Shown: positions 36,561-49,104 of the stretch, piece after piece
Layout: each line of letters begins with the position of its first letter
Position numbering within the stretch: the stretch's first letter is position 1
Origin: Cristatella mucedo
Taxonomy: Eukaryota > Bryozoa > Phylactolaemata > Cristatellidae
Reading direction: 5' to 3'
Assembly: GCA_009760855.2 (NCBI GenBank)
Contig: WPIO01000094.1
Location: 618,001-682,000, forward strand
DNA: 64,000 nucleotides
Program-made: the position numbers and the translations under genes
Notes under the pieces: generated by a model
Databases searched by the model: none
Told to the model about the DNA's origin: nothing
What the model saw: only the letters and a program-made list of their open reading frames with translations

Positions 36561-37026
36561 TTTGCATTTAACGCTACAGAAATGTATTACATTGTATAGA
36601 ACCAGCCATAGGCTTTTCAGGGTGCTCTAACAATTAACCATTAAGCAATTGTTTTCATAATTTGCACAGAACAGGTCAGGCCATCAAATTATTAGTCGCT
36701 CATCTGATTACTAAGCATTCTTTTGTGTTGTCTGATCTACACTACCCAGAATGAGGATTTTATTCCTGAATGAGCTAATTCATCAGCCAGCTTAGCTTCA
36801 CTTTGATTTTTGCTGAAGAACGTATGACTATTATTCACCTAAACGGAAATCTCCTATATGTGGTTAGTGCTATGCCTATGTAAACTAATAATAGGATAAT
36901 CACTTCCACTTCCTTGCTACTTTGAGTAAAGCTTCTAAAAAAAGTAAACCCAAGGTTTCTTATATCTATCTATTGACCTGTTATTCTGAACAACAGTTTC
37001 ATCACATGGCCGAAGATCATTTGGAT

Positions 37027-37128
<102 letters not shown>

Positions 37129-37153
37129 AATACAGTTATATATATCTATATAT

Positions 37154-37305
37154 AATTCATTTTAAATGACGCCTTTGTAGAACCTAATCTATATGCAGTC
37201 ACTTCAATCTGCCGTCGACCTCGAGCCCATTACCTCAATCATCAAATGCATTCCTCTTGACCTTGGTCGAGGAGAGCACTGCAACTATTAGGCTAGCCGG
37301 TGTGA
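37154..37305 (-). mobile_element. SINE-1 copy, diverged
   Basis: Reverse strand: ATTCATTTTAAATGACGCC tail, CTCGAGCCCATTACC (B-box complement), GACCTTGGTCGAGG and GCAACTATTAGGCTAGCCGG (A-box complement). Confidence 0.75.
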
Positions 37306-38224
37306 CAATGCCAACCATGCATTTCCTATTTCCTGAGTCTGGTCTCATCTTCTGAAAATAAATTGACCTCTTTAGTGAGTTCTCCTCAATAGTTAGTCAT
37401 TTTTTATTACTCGGTATTTTTTCCTCAGCTTGCTAATTTAGAGTTCTCTGTATTTTTCATACAGAGACTTTGAATATAGAAACTCTCAGCTTAGCCTCAT
37501 CACAACCTAACATTGTAGACCTTGGTTGCCTAATTTTGTAATATTACGTATATATTTAAAAAAAAATTTCCCAAAGAAGGTTAGCTAGTTATTGCAATAT
37601 TTTGCAATACATTCTATCAAATTAAAAAACCGGTGAAGTTCTACTTACAAAATATGTTGTGAGGGCTAATTCTGGACACCGATTATATCAGAGAAATCTA
37701 TGCAGTCCTAAAATGTCCGACTAGGGAAGAGCAGCCTCTGCCGATTCACGCCAACAGTAGCATATTGGAATACATCTGAGAGCAGTATTTGCGTTTTGTA
37801 ATTGTTAAATTTTTGCTGATAGTTATATGCAAACACCGTGATAACTTCACTGAAACTGAGTTACAGTTTTTCGAAGCAGATTAGTTTTGGTATGCTTATT
37901 GATCATCAGGGCTTAATAGCAATCAGGGGTCGGCAGACTCCACTGGAAATTGCATTCCACGATCTTAGTCTTCATGGGACTGCGAAGCAGCTGATGGGTT
38001 GACCAACGTCATGAATGACTCATCCAGCTTCTTCAAGGCATTTTGTACTTCCATATACCACCCTGTAAAGATTTAGGTAGGCAGTTATTTCAAATATACG
38101 TTAGACAGCAAGTATACTGAACTCTGAAAATCCTAACAATAAAAACATAGTAGGCCTACTTAGAATTGCAATTGTCACCTATATTCGGTTTCCTTTCAGT
38201 TAGATTAGAATCTCTAAAAATAGC
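37306..38224. other. No identifiable feature
   Basis: Nothing recognised. Confidence 0.4.
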
Positions 38225-38340
38225 AATTAGTTTGTACAGTGCCGTGACAGAAATTAATCCCTATACAAGCGCTTCACGTTTAGGCTAGAGCGCTCGTATT
38301 GAGGCTTGTCACAGGCGAGAACCTTGACCTCGGAGCCAAA
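38225..38340 (-). mobile_element. Possible SINE-1 remnant
   Basis: AGTTTGTACAGTGCCGTGAC and TTAATCCCTATACAAGCGC resemble the reverse-strand tail; the promoter part is poorly kept. Confidence 0.4.
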
Positions 38341-38622
38341 CAAAACTGCAACCGTATCCATCAAAGTATCCCCACTAGGATCAAAACTCTTCGGATTGTA
38401 GGAACGGTTATCACCTTACAATGGATCCATGCAAGTCTCAAATTTGGGTGGACATTATTTAGTCGGCAATAAAAATGAGTCAGCACTAATTTTAAACTAC
38501 TCACTCATCCTTGAGTGCATCTAAGAGTCTTCTATTTACACGGGACACCTGTAAGGAGATTCCACCCTGCAATAGCATCTGTAATATTTTAGAATCACAG
38601 GCATCCATTCGTATTAACATAA

Positions 38623-38664
38623 ATAATACACTTCTTAAAAATCTGTCTGAGAACTCAATCTCTT
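38623..38664 (-). mobile_element. LINE family A, hairpin fragment
   Basis: Reverse-strand ACTTCTTAAAAATCTGTCTG and GAACTCAATCTCTTA. Confidence 0.55.
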
Positions 38665-39135
38665 AGTATGTATCTCCGTCTGTAACTCCTCAATGTCATG
38701 AAATACCTAGTACAAACCTCAAATCCTTTAGAGACCGTGTATTAAGTTCGTATGCTCCCAAAGCCTGGAACTCACTCCAACGTGCGTCGCAACATCCCTG
38801 TTCGACGACATTTAAAAAGAACTTAAAACACAGCTATTTAGGACAGCATTTAGTGGGTCCCTGTGATTCGTCCGTCGTGTGCCTATGCATGCTGATACTA
38901 TGCATGCTGCCACTAACCATATTTTCATGCTGACCCTGTGCATGTCACCTTTAACCATTTCATTCATGTTTATCAAGCATGATATTACTCAATATTCAAT
39001 TGCATTTCCCCTTGCAACAAATTTAAAGTGCCAAGAAAGAGATTGAGTTCTCTGAGGGCGCCTTACCAAGTCCATTGCTAATATTATTGTTATCATCAAG
39101 ACTACAGGAGCATTACTCAGGAGAGTTTTTTAATA
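38665..39135 (-). mobile_element. LINE family B tail, split by a family A insertion
   Basis: The reverse-strand B tail begins at 38665 (TATGTATCTCCGTCTGTAAC), reaches GTCATGAA at 38702 and resumes at 39101 with ACTACAGGAGCATTACTCAG. The joined order matches other B tails (compare 23484-23545). Occupied between by the element at 38704-39100. Confidence 0.8.
38704..39100 (+). mobile_element. LINE family A, 3' end inserted in a family B tail
   Basis: 5' truncated at ATACCTAGTACAAACCTC. 3' UTR, hairpin (GAGATTGAGTTCTCTGAGGG) and ATT/ATC tail complete. Flanks TCATGAA and TCATCAA may be a target-site duplication with one mismatch. Confidence 0.9.
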
Positions 39136-42100
39136 TAATACATCTTATCTCCACCTGTAACTCCACAAAGTCATAAGGACCACGTGGGGGTTACACGGCA
39201 GAGTTTTGTATGGTACACTCACAGCATAAGCGGCTTTTAGCACGCATTCTGTAGCCAACAGACTTGGTCTCACTCAACAAAGAGAAATCGGGAAGCATTG
39301 CAGAGTTGGGAGAGCACTTGAGGTAGTGAGCAGCATCCAAGTAGAAGCTCAGGACCGCTGAAAAGGATAAGCCATAATCGGCAGCAGAAGATTAGTTTTC
39401 GTTACTTAAGAATTGTGGACGCGAGTTCCACAGTCTAGGACCTGCAGAGCAAAAGCTTCTGTCACCAACCGTTATTAAGCGGAGGAATGGAAAAGCTATT
39501 TTATTTGTCCGCACAGGACCTGAGAGCATGAAGAGGCTAAAACTGGTGAGCAGTTTAGCTAGGTACAAAGGAACTAAGCAGTGGTGGGCCTTATGGGTCA
39601 GCATAAGAACTTTGCTCTGTATCCTTTACTTAATCGGGATCCATCCTAGCTCTTTTAGCCAAAGATAAACGTGCTAAAATATCTGGGACTACTCAATTAG
39701 CCTTGCCGTATTCATAGTCAGGTGGGTGACCTTGTTGCTTTCTTTGGTAGCCCAGCCAAAAGGAATTACAATAATCAAGCCAAAACTGAAATATTGAACT
39801 AGTTACATTGTTTGCATGCAATTGTGGAAGACAGCTTCCAATCTTGGATAGGGATTGGAAGTGATGGCTAGCTGTAGAAGCAGTCTTCGGAATGAAGTTT
39901 TAAACATTTAGGCAGCTGTCGAAAAATATGCCAAAATTCCAAGCACATAGTGAAGGTCCAGATACAGTATCTCCCATAGGAAGAGTAAAGCCTTTTAATT
40001 CGGCTACACGCTTAAGGTCTCCTAGGAAAATCAGTTAAGTTTGATCGTCATTTAGTTTTAGGAATTTTCCGACATCCAGGATCGAATGTCAGACAGGCAA
40101 GCATTCAGTTTCTCACTAGCTGCAGCAGATTCCGACTGTTTGTTTAATGACAATTACAGCTGAGTATCGTCAGCATACAAGTGATATGTTATTACATGGG
40201 CCTTAATCACTTTTCCGAGAGGTTGAGTATAAATGGAGAACAGCATGGGACTGAGTACACATATGTGACGGACTCCAAAGGTAACCTTTCCAGCTCGTGA
40301 GACCTGACCAGCACACGACACGGAACGAACACGATCAGACGAATACAATTTAAACCATGCCAGTTCTTGTCTGCAAGGCCGATCTTCGTTATGAGTTGTT
40401 CAAGTAGAACATCGTGATTAATGGTGTCGAAGGTAGCTCGCAGGTGCTGCAGAGCTAGGGCAAGACATTCTTGTCATCGTTGCCACGTATAATGTCATTG
40501 TTAGCACAGAGGGGAGTAGTTTCAGTGGATTGCTACCTCTTGAACCTTGTTTGAAATTTTCCGACATTTAATTATTTTTAATACGTTTAACCAGCTGGTT
40601 AGCAACGTTTTTTTTAAGAATATTTGACAAAAAAAGGGAGAAGGGAAACTGGGTGCAAGTTTTTTAGGACCTCTGTATCTAATCCAACCTTTTTAAGTAC
40701 GGGTCCAACGATTACTGATTTGAAGGACTCGGAGCCGGTTCTTTTTCTCAAAGAATCATTAGAAATCTCAGTTATGGCCGGGCTAAGTTGCTATGCTAGT
40801 GATGACCACAGAGATGATGGTATAGGGCTGTAGGAGACGAGCTCTTTTTGTTAGACCTTATCAAGGTAGCCACATCGCTGGCAGAAACCTGGGAAAACCT
40901 TTTAAAGAAGGTTACAGGTTGTGATACCTCAATTTCTGTAGTTGGAGGAGCTTTCTGAAAACACGAATATGCACAATTTTTTTTTAGTGAAGAAGTCTGA
41001 AAACTTTTTGGACGAGCATTTCATATCCGGAGAGTCAGACCTCTCAGCATTTGCCAGTAAACGGTTCACTGTCTTAAAAATCTGTTTAGGGTCTGACTGG
41101 CAGGAATTCATTTGAGTGAAAAAAGAAGCCCTGTGTTTTTAAGCTTCCGGGAGTAAACTTGAAGTAAGCCTTGAAAAGGACTAGATCTGCATCACATCTC
41201 GACATCTTGAAGCGAAGTTCAAGCCTGAGCTTAACATGGGGTGTCTTTAGACGTTTTTTTATAAATTGAAAGGAATCTCCATGACTTAGTACACGGACAG
41301 AATGAATGGGAGCATGCTTGTCAAGGGCACTCCTTAGTGTTACGTTCACTGAATCAGTGAGGGTATCGAAGCAGCCGGTCAAGTCTGAATGCCGATCAAA
41401 AAGACCTGCACCAAAGACACATTTAAAAAACTTGTCTTTGTCAATGCTTTATAATTTAGGTCGCTTGACAAGTTTGACATTACCACGTACGTACAATAGA
41501 GCAGTAACAGTAAACGAGATCGAACAATGATCTGAGAGGGTCAGTGGGCACACAGCAAGGTCAGTGGGAAGGACATCTTTAGTGATCACGAGTTCTAAAA
41601 TATGGTCACCAACGTGGTTGGTGTCTCTAACTTGTTGGACCAAACCAAAACTCTCCAGATACTCAAGAAATTATCGGACCTGGCTGTCGATAGGGTTGTC
41701 AACTTGAATATTTAAGTCTCCAGCAATCAGTAATGGCATGTCACACCCAAATATTCTAGCTACGAACTCTAAAAAGTCCACTGTAACCAAGTTTAGGCAG
41801 CCAGATAGAGGCCGGTATATCACAACATTGAGAGGCATTTTCTTTGATGAAGATCTGACTGCAACCGATTCAAATATTGGCCCATGTAAATAACAGCACA
41901 TCGTATAGCCATAAGATTTGAGAGCAACAATTGCAACCCTGCCACCAACCTTATCAGAATTCATTCACTGATATAATGAGAATCCGGGGGTGGAGTGATC
42001 TCAGATATACAGGTACTGGGACAAGGCGTCACCTAAGTTTAGGCAAGCAGAAATTCATCTAGCTTCTCCTGGACCACCTTATTTGGGATAAGTAATGCCT

Positions 42101-42310
42101 TAGTTTTTAGCGAGGGGACATTTAGTATGCGGCATTTAAGAGGCAGTCCATCAAATGGACGACGGTATTGAAGTTGCTTGAATTCAAGCCGGCATGTATC
42201 CGGCCCGGTGGACACCAGCGCTTCGAATTTGAGTTAGGCTTAGTAATGGCCGCCGGTCGATGTTTCACTATGGGCAGAGCTACGGCAGGCGGGCTACCCA
42301 TTTCCACGGT
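39136..42310 (-). mobile_element. LINE family B, nearly full length (endonuclease + RT)
   Basis: Reverse strand, about 3.2 kb. From 5' to 3' of the element: an N-terminal endonuclease region near 42120-42180 (CLLNAAY, then SLKTKALLIPNKV), an apurinic-type endonuclease (41671-41964: FESVAVRSSSKKMPLNVVIY, LLIAGDLNIQVD; 41449-41643 with the SDH motif), the linker (41086-41382; 40929-41111), RT palm with an intact YADD box (40154-40348: YHLYADDTQL), the C-terminal segment (39392-39604) and 3' UTR with tail near 39136. The family lacks LTRs and would move by target-primed reverse transcription. Frames are interrupted by stops and frameshifts, so this copy is dead. No first ORF was recognised. Confidence 0.93.
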
Positions 42311-42370
42311 GAGTACTATTCAGTACTTTGAACTTGCGAGTCGTAGGTTTGATAGCACATCTGTTTATGA

Positions 42371-43085
42371 TGATGATAATAATAGTAATGGACTTCATGA
42401 AGCGCCCTCAGAGAACTCAATCTCTTTCTATGAGCTTTACATTTGTTGGGCGAACGCAGAGAGCAGGAAGGTTTTCACTGGCCCGCCTGAACAGGCCAGC
42501 CGGTGATTATCGACTAATGACGACATCGCACCTTATGCAAAGCAGGTGCTATTTTGTGTATCATATCCGAGGACAGCTCATAATTAATCACAGCTAAGAT
42601 AGCTGGGGAATACCCTGAGGTACTGCGGAAAAATCAGGTAAAGGTCCACACCACACTAGGAGTCGCCCAAGGCTGCTCTCCAGAGGAGCACTTTCAATTT
42701 AGGCAAAGGATGCACGATCGAATGGTGAGCTCTATCATGCTTGATAAGCAACATGAATAACATGGTTAGTGGTGACATGCACCGGGTCAGCATGCAATTG
42801 TGGTTAGTGGCAGCGTGCAACAGTGTCAGCATGCATAGCCATATAAATAATGAATAGATGGGACACACTAATTGCTATTATAAATAGGTGCGTTTTTTTA
42901 TTTCTTTTTTGACGTGGTCAAGTCACGTGATGTAGCAACTCATGTCGGGAGTGAGTCCCAGGCCTTAGGAGTATACGAAATAAAGCCACAGTTTTCAAAG
43001 GATTTGAGGTTTTTACGAGGTATTAGTGAACAGTTAGACTCCGAAAAGCTGGTGGTACGATACTTGGCCTGGTGGGTGAGTAGAT
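42371..43085 (-). mobile_element. LINE family A, 3' end with an internal insert
   Basis: The tail and hairpin are at 42371-42452 (ATAATAATAGTAATGGACTT, AAGCGCCCTCAGAGAACTCA); the 3' UTR and ORF end resume at about 42697 and run to 43085. The intervening 42453-42690 is unrelated to family A. The sequence around CTTTACATTTGTTGG is partly repeated at the far side. Confidence 0.8.
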
Positions 43086-43722
43086 CACGTGCTTGTACCA
43101 TGTGTAACTGAAACAAGAATTGTACAGATTACTCCTGCAAACGTTACAGAGTAGGAGTAAGGGAGTTTTTCATTACCTCAAACTAAATGAACTATTGCGA
43201 TTCGTATTCATCGTAAAACCTAAAAACTATATCAATTTGTGTACATGTTGCGTAGTCAATAAAAGCATTTCACTGCAGGGCCATTGCACGTTAAAGCTTC
43301 TTTCCTTTAAAGGCACTGGTTATTGACAATAGCTCAGCTGAATACATTTCAGAATTACCACCATAAATATTAAATAATGCTGTTAGGCATGATTTGCATA
43401 ACTAATTTTTCCTTTCATCTGGAAGTCGTCAGAACTGCCGATCCCAGTTCTAACAAATTTTCTTTCGAAAGTTCCCATGAACACACATGCGATTTTCGGA
43501 CAAGTGTTATAGGAATTTTCTTTGACTTCCCCTGTAGGACGCTAAACTAAGGTACCAGAACAGCAGGAGTATTTGCTAGGCACAATAGTGACGGGTTGAA
43601 AAAGAAACCAGTGGGTAGTGCTGATGGTCACTGGCAGAATAAGCCGTTATGTAGGTAGGCCTGGGAGCAGTAAGTGGCAGGAGCGGCCACTAGGTACGAC
43701 TACGAACTATATAGGGGGATAC
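43086..43722. other. No identifiable feature
   Basis: Nothing recognised. Confidence 0.4.
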
Positions 43723-44067
43723 CTCCCAACCTGCGTCAGAACCTCCCCTGACCTGACTGCATTTAAAAAGAACTTAAAATACACCTATTTAGGACAGCAT
43801 TTAGTGGGTCCCTGTGATTCGTCCTTGATGTGCTTATGCGTGCTGACACTGTGCATGCTGCCACTAACCACATTTGCATGCTGATCTTGTGCATGTCACC
43901 CCTAACCATGTTATTCATTTAGTTTGTTTATTAATCATGATTTTACTCGCCATTTAATTGCATTTCCATTTGCAGCAAATTTAAAACGCCTAGAGAGAGA
44001 GAGAGAGAGATTAAGTTCTTTGAGGGCGCTTTATCAAGTGCATTATTATTATTAATGTTATTATTAT
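43723..44067 (+). mobile_element. LINE family A, 3' end
   Basis: ORF end, 3' UTR, hairpin with an AG expansion (about 43993-44010) and ATT tail. Well preserved. Confidence 0.92.
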
Positions 44068-45004
44068 AGAACTGGATCTATAATTTGAATTATATCGGCA
44101 ATAAGTAGAGTGGGTCGTTGTGTAGGTAGGACTAAAATCGATGGTTTGCATCGTGGTGGAGGTAGTTTGAAGTAGTCTAAAGCAGGTAGTGGGCTGATAG
44201 ACGTGTGCATTGGACCTAAGTAAATGTATTAAGTTTGATCAAAAAATGGTTGTGTTTTTCACGCTAAGTACTTTTCATCCCGTAATTCACATGTCCTAAA
44301 AAAGGCACAGGTGAGCTAATAGTAACCTGATCCGCGTGCACTTTGAAGAACATGCTCGTAAATAAATGCTTCGATTTTAATATTAAAAAACCAAGTAACA
44401 CAGGCTTTTTGGTATTATCGCCTATATGCGTTTACTGCTGAAGTTTGCTTCTTTCAGTGCTTTTCCCAACAGTGATAATATGTGCCTAATCAATTTTACA
44501 GCTTCGCTGGAACTCAACCAATCGACCTGACATTTTGAACATAAGTAGGGCCTATTAGCCTTGTGATGCTCACCCTGCTCTTTGAGATATGAAGGTTCTG
44601 TATGCATAACAATTGGATGTCACACAATATCCTTGAACTGTGATAATGAGGGCAGTACTGGATTGATGTGTCAATTTTTCTATGGTTTTTTGTGCGAGTA
44701 TCGGGTAGCTAAATGTCATTCATGTTTTGAGGAGATGTTAGGTTTTTTAGATTGAACGTAGTATTGAGTGTTTTTGATTTGTTGATAAAGCCATATTTTG
44801 GTGAGCCTCAGTGGAATACCTGACCTTACTAGTTCAGGTAATCAGAAAGTCAACACGGCAGCTATGGTTGTATTAAATGATAGCTTACGTTAACATTGTT
44901 TGTTTTTCCAATTTGCATGTCATTCGTTTAGTAGGTACTTTTAAAACATCACTAAATGAGCTTTTGGTGGTAAATCCCATTTGGTTTGGAACATAACTCC
45001 CATT
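44068..45004. other. No identifiable feature
   Basis: AT-rich; nothing recognised. Confidence 0.4.
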
Positions 45005-46312
45005 ACTGTCGGATATCACCCTGATCCCCCAATCAGTTCACGAATCCTTAGTTGTGCTAGACCTGTCAGTTGCCGTCGACACCGTTGGTCTTGAAGCCCT
45101 ACGTAAGCGGTTGAGAACAGCTTTCGGCGTTGCAGAGAAGGCACTGGCTTTGTTGCAATCGTACTTCTCTGATGCATTTCAATCTTTGTCTTGTGGGGTC
45201 CGGTCTCATCCACCAGACCGTTCACTTGCACAGTCCATCAAGGGTCTGCCTAGAGTCCTTTGCAGTTTTCCATGAAGGCTTAACCCCCATGGAACCCTCC
45301 ATGGATACTCGGGTACATGAAAGAAGCTATTTGTTTTATTCTGAAAATAATTAGCTTTATTTTTCAAGTTAGCCTTCGGAATCTGTTGCAGGTACTGCTA
45401 AACTGAATGCTAGCCTTAACGACAATCAATCCTGGATTTTGGCCCATTTCCTTTAACTAAACGATGATCAAAATGAACTGCTACTCACAGGACGCATCAA
45501 GCCTGTTTAAAAACAGTAACGCATGGTTCATCTTTAAAAATATAATCATATAATTCATTTATGTAGTGCCCTAAGAGAACTCAATCTCAATTCACGTGCT
45601 ACACATACGCGGCCGTGTTCAACCCCATGACATCAGCCATCAAATGCACACACCAATCTAATCAGTGATGCTGATGTGCGCATGTCATAGTGTGCTCAGA
45701 ATTTAGGTGTCATCTTCGCCAGCTGCCTAAAGTTGTAAAGCTATCATAGGAAAACTGCGTTAACAGCTATCCACTGGGCCTGATCCATATTTGAGGTTAT
45801 GAAGTGTCTTTCACAGTAGCTCGCAAAGAAGTTAACTATGTCCGCCGTTCTGTCTCCGCTTGATTATTGCAATATCCATTTGGCTAGGCTACTCAAAAAA
45901 GCTGGTGGCGATGAACACGGCAGCAGGGGTGGTTGCAAAATTTCAGAGTTGGCATGGTGCGTTTCCCTTGGTCAAAGATCTTGGATGATGCATCTTGATC
46001 AATGGATACAAAGCCAGACTTCATACACTGACCCGCATGGAACACCAAGGCTTGGCTCCTTCACATTTAACTGAACTGCTGCACAGCGCCATTTCATCCC
46101 ACACCTAGGTCCTCTATGAACGGTTAATTAGCTTTTTCCTTCCTCCGCTTAGAAATCCTTGGAGAAAGAAGCTTTTGATCTCAGGTCCAAGAAATTCAAA
46201 CAAGCTCCACAAACAATATGCATTAACATCTATGCTGAGGCCGAATATAATACGTCTTCTCCAGTTGCCCTAAGCTGCTGCTTCCTGCATATTTTGCAGC
46301 CCAGGTAAAGGC
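45005..46312 (+). mobile_element. LINE family B-like, RT to ORF end, split by a SINE
   Basis: Frames 45054-45275 encode LDLSVAVDTVGLEALRKRLR and LLQSYFSDAFQSLSCG (RT palm start). The region after the SINE (45697 on) carries LSPLDYCNIHLARLLKKAGG and the later B blocks. Frameshifts are common. Confidence 0.8.
45549..45670 (-). mobile_element. SINE-1 copy nested in a LINE
   Basis: Reverse strand: tail AGTGCCCTAAGAGAACTCAA, then a degraded promoter half. LINE B sequence lies on both sides. Confidence 0.78.
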
Positions 46313-46450
46313 AGTTACTTGAGGGGAGATGGGCGGTCTAAGACCCGCACAACTAACGGGCTAATTTTTCCCATGACTGATGAAAGTAGGATGCAGTTCA
46401 GGTATTAGAAGAGAAATAGCTTTGGTTTGCAATAAACAAAGCATACTTAC

Positions 46451-46585
46451 CTGGTTGTACTTCATTCACGAGCCAAGTTGTATCCTTCATTCCCGCGTGT
46501 CCTATGAGTTCAAGTAAGCATGAATCACTGAGCTGCTTCAAAATTTCAGTGCAATAGATACGATTTACTGTAAGCATTATATTAC
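46451..46585 (-). CDS. Probable polycystin gene exon, cytoplasmic tail
   Basis: Candidate next exon of the polycystin gene. The 135-nt interval has a consensus donor (CAG/GTAAGT) and an acceptor (TTTCATTGGGCAG). It enters with 2 nt, exactly the phase left by the S6 exon, and leaves in phase 1. The joined frame is open: after the S6-exon Ile-Ile comes Ser, then NIMLTVNRIYCTEILKQLSD, then a stretch containing LLELIGHAGMKDTTWLVNEV. No domain is recognised; it reads as a soluble, partly helical tail. The phase agreement and the strong donor are the evidence; the acceptor is only fair and composition alone is not decisive. No further tail exon or stop codon was found to the left. Confidence 0.55.
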
Positions 46586-46691
46586 CTGCCCAATGAAACA
46601 TGTTTGACAAATCGAGTATTTTAAATAGTAATTAGTAATACGGAGTTTTCATCCTAGCTTTTACATTTAGACTTTGTTGGATTGTTTCAGC

Positions 46692-47214
46692 TAACAGAGA
46701 TAGGATGGCTACGGCTTGTTCAACGAATATAGAGCGTCGTTCTGACCATAACCCACAACGGCCGCCTCAACTTCGCTATTTTATACCTAGCTGAACTGTT
46801 GCACAAGTTTCAGCCTCTTCGTTCTCTCAGGTTCTGTATAGACAAGAAACTATCCATTTCTTTCTTTTGCTTAATGACCATTGCCTCCAAAAGCTTTACC
46901 TCTGCAGGTCCTACACTGTGGAACTCGCTTACTAAATTCTTAAGCAACAACAACTGCTCTCCTGCTACCAACTATGGCGTATCCTTTTCAGAGGTCCTGA
47001 GCTGCTACTTTCATGCTACTCACTACCTGAGCTGGTCTGCTGACCCTGTTATGCTTCTCTTCTTCTATTTTTTCACGAGACGAAATCTGTTGGTTACCAA
47101 AGGCATACCAAAAGCAACTTAGGCTGTGAGTGGCCTATGCAAAACTCTCCGACGCAATACCCAAATAGTCTATGAGGTTTTGAGGAGTTACATAAGGAGA
47201 CATATTACACTACT
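46692..47214 (+). mobile_element. LINE family B, ORF end and 3' end
   Basis: The frame at 46799-47122 encodes HKFQPLRSLRFCIDKKLSIS and SFTSAGPTLWNSLTKFLSNN, the C-terminal B segment; the tail GGAGACATATTACAC follows. Confidence 0.92.
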
Positions 47215-48396
47215 GGGCCATCTGCAATTCATGTTTTAATGCCAATGACATACGTCGGTTCAGACACAACGACTAGTTGGGATTTAAACAGGAGAACCTA
47301 TCATAACCTATCCAAAGCCTAAGTAATTGTGCTACGCATTTGCTAGCAAACAGACGTTAGCTAATGCCTGCAAACATTTGTGATGCTCTAGGTACTAGGA
47401 AAAGACTAGTGGTTGCATCAAATGTTTGGGAGCTCACAGAAAGCAATAGATCTATTTTGCTATATTTCAAGCCTAACTGACTGCAAAAGATTAGTGATTA
47501 CATATGCAGCAATACTAGATTGCTTTACAATTTCACAAATACAACTCTGAAGACTTATATTGGCAAAGAAAAACTAACTAAATTGGTTCTTTAGGGAGCT
47601 AGGGGTGCTTCTTGCACTTAATTCAGAAACCAAACAAAATGAACTATATTCGCGATTAACATAGTGTTAGTAAAAAATGCATGCACTAGATATATCGACT
47701 CTTTTTTGGTTGTAAAGTGAGATTAAATAATATAGAATGAAGTGTTTTTTTAGTTTGATTAGATGATCAGATGCGACCTGTGAGTTTTTTAGCATGCTTT
47801 ATAGGTCATTGTAATACTCTTGTTAGACAACAAAGCAAGATATTTAACTTAGAGATTGAAATTATGCTTATGATTAAGATTAGGCTTACATAAAGAGCCC
47901 AATTTATCGCGTAGGTCCTCCTAAGTTTAGTTTTTGTAAACCAGTACTTGGATATATCATCAATTGTTACAAAAACCCCAGGTCACCTAGTAGTAGTAGG
48001 CATTTCAAATTTGCTTTCGTGAATGCAGGGTGCCAGAGATTTTTTAACCTTTTAAGGCTAGCTAGCATTGAAATCTTGAGCATTAGGCGATTTTAATCCT
48101 TCTTCGAAATGATAATCCAAGGAAAACTGATGAACATGCAAAAAGCTTCACGAAAACGAAATTTAATTTCGTTAGTCTTTTGAACTTGTTACGAAGACTA
48201 AATAAAAACGGCAAATATGCAGCCACTTAATGATAAGCAAACCAAGATTAACCCATGTGTACGAATACTGGAGGTTGGATTCAATCGTGAGTAAAATGTC
48301 AATAATTAAGCTGTGGGTTGCATCTAGGAAAAGCAGAACACTGTCCCAGCAACATAATCCCAGCTATAAGTACATCTAAAGGTAGGTGCTACTTAC
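47215..48396. other. Polycystin intron, nothing further seen
   Basis: AT-rich; between the S6 exon and the candidate tail exon apart from the LINE. Confidence 0.5.
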
Positions 48397-48729
48397 TTAT
48401 AATTTCTTGAGCTTGTTCGTAATTAGCTTGCATGTTCTTCTCTTCTGACTTTGACTGCGACCTCAAGGTTTTTTCCGCAGCCAATTCATTTACGCACGTG
48501 TATTGATTTCCAAATCCACTAATGTTCTTGATTTCGGAAACTATGAAATTCAATATATCATGTCGATTTTTCATATCTTTAAGGCGGGTTCTTGTGTTCT
48601 TGAAACCCTCCATGATTATTGTCATCATCATACTCAGCAGGATGATGTTAACGATGATTACGAATCCAGGCAAGAAAAATGGTGCAAATACGGGATCTGC
48701 ATTTTTCAATGATTGGTAGTCGAACTTAT
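48397..48729 (-). CDS. Polycystin-family channel, exon with S6 and start of cytoplasmic tail
   Basis: Fourth visible exon, 333 nt, phase 1 in and phase 1 out. Acceptor CTCTTTTTTCCAG; donor GTAAGT. The split codon at its 5' side reads Asn, so the spliced protein runs VMML-N-KFDYQSLKNADPVF, equivalent to the 'GKFDF..L..a.P.lg' segment of PKD1-like channels. One long helix follows (FFLPGFVIIVNIILLSMMMT), which is S6, then a basic and acidic helical tail (residues such as KNTRTRLKDMKNRHDIL, and later a glutamine/glutamate-rich stretch) that would lie in the cytoplasm. A canonical PKD2-type filter (Leu-Gly-Asp) is absent before S6, as in PKD1-group proteins. No stop codon in the exon. Confidence 0.88.
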
Positions 48730-49104
48730 CTGGAAAAAAGAGGCCAAGCATATGGTGCGAAATTAGTCCCTGAATTCCCTACTCTTTCTTTATCACCGAG
48801 ATAACTTCAAAGTCCTATTCGGCCTATCTATACCTTGCTTTGAATATCTTCAAGCCATATTCCAGTGCTGAATAGTTTTTATAGAACATTTCAGCCATTC
48901 AATCATTATATGAGCAAACATGTCTCAATTCACAGCTCTGCTTGTCATTCAAACAACTTGTCACCTCCAGCTGGCATCAAATTCTCTACTGCCTTACCCA
49001 GCTCATCTGCATCTTTATGCATTGCCTGACCTTTATAAAGGTCAAAATGATATTTTATGTTTCACCACTTAGCTAATATATAATATAATATATTAAATAT
49101 CAAT
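48730..49104. other. Polycystin intron, nothing further seen
   Basis: AT-rich; no repeat or exon recognised. Confidence 0.45.
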
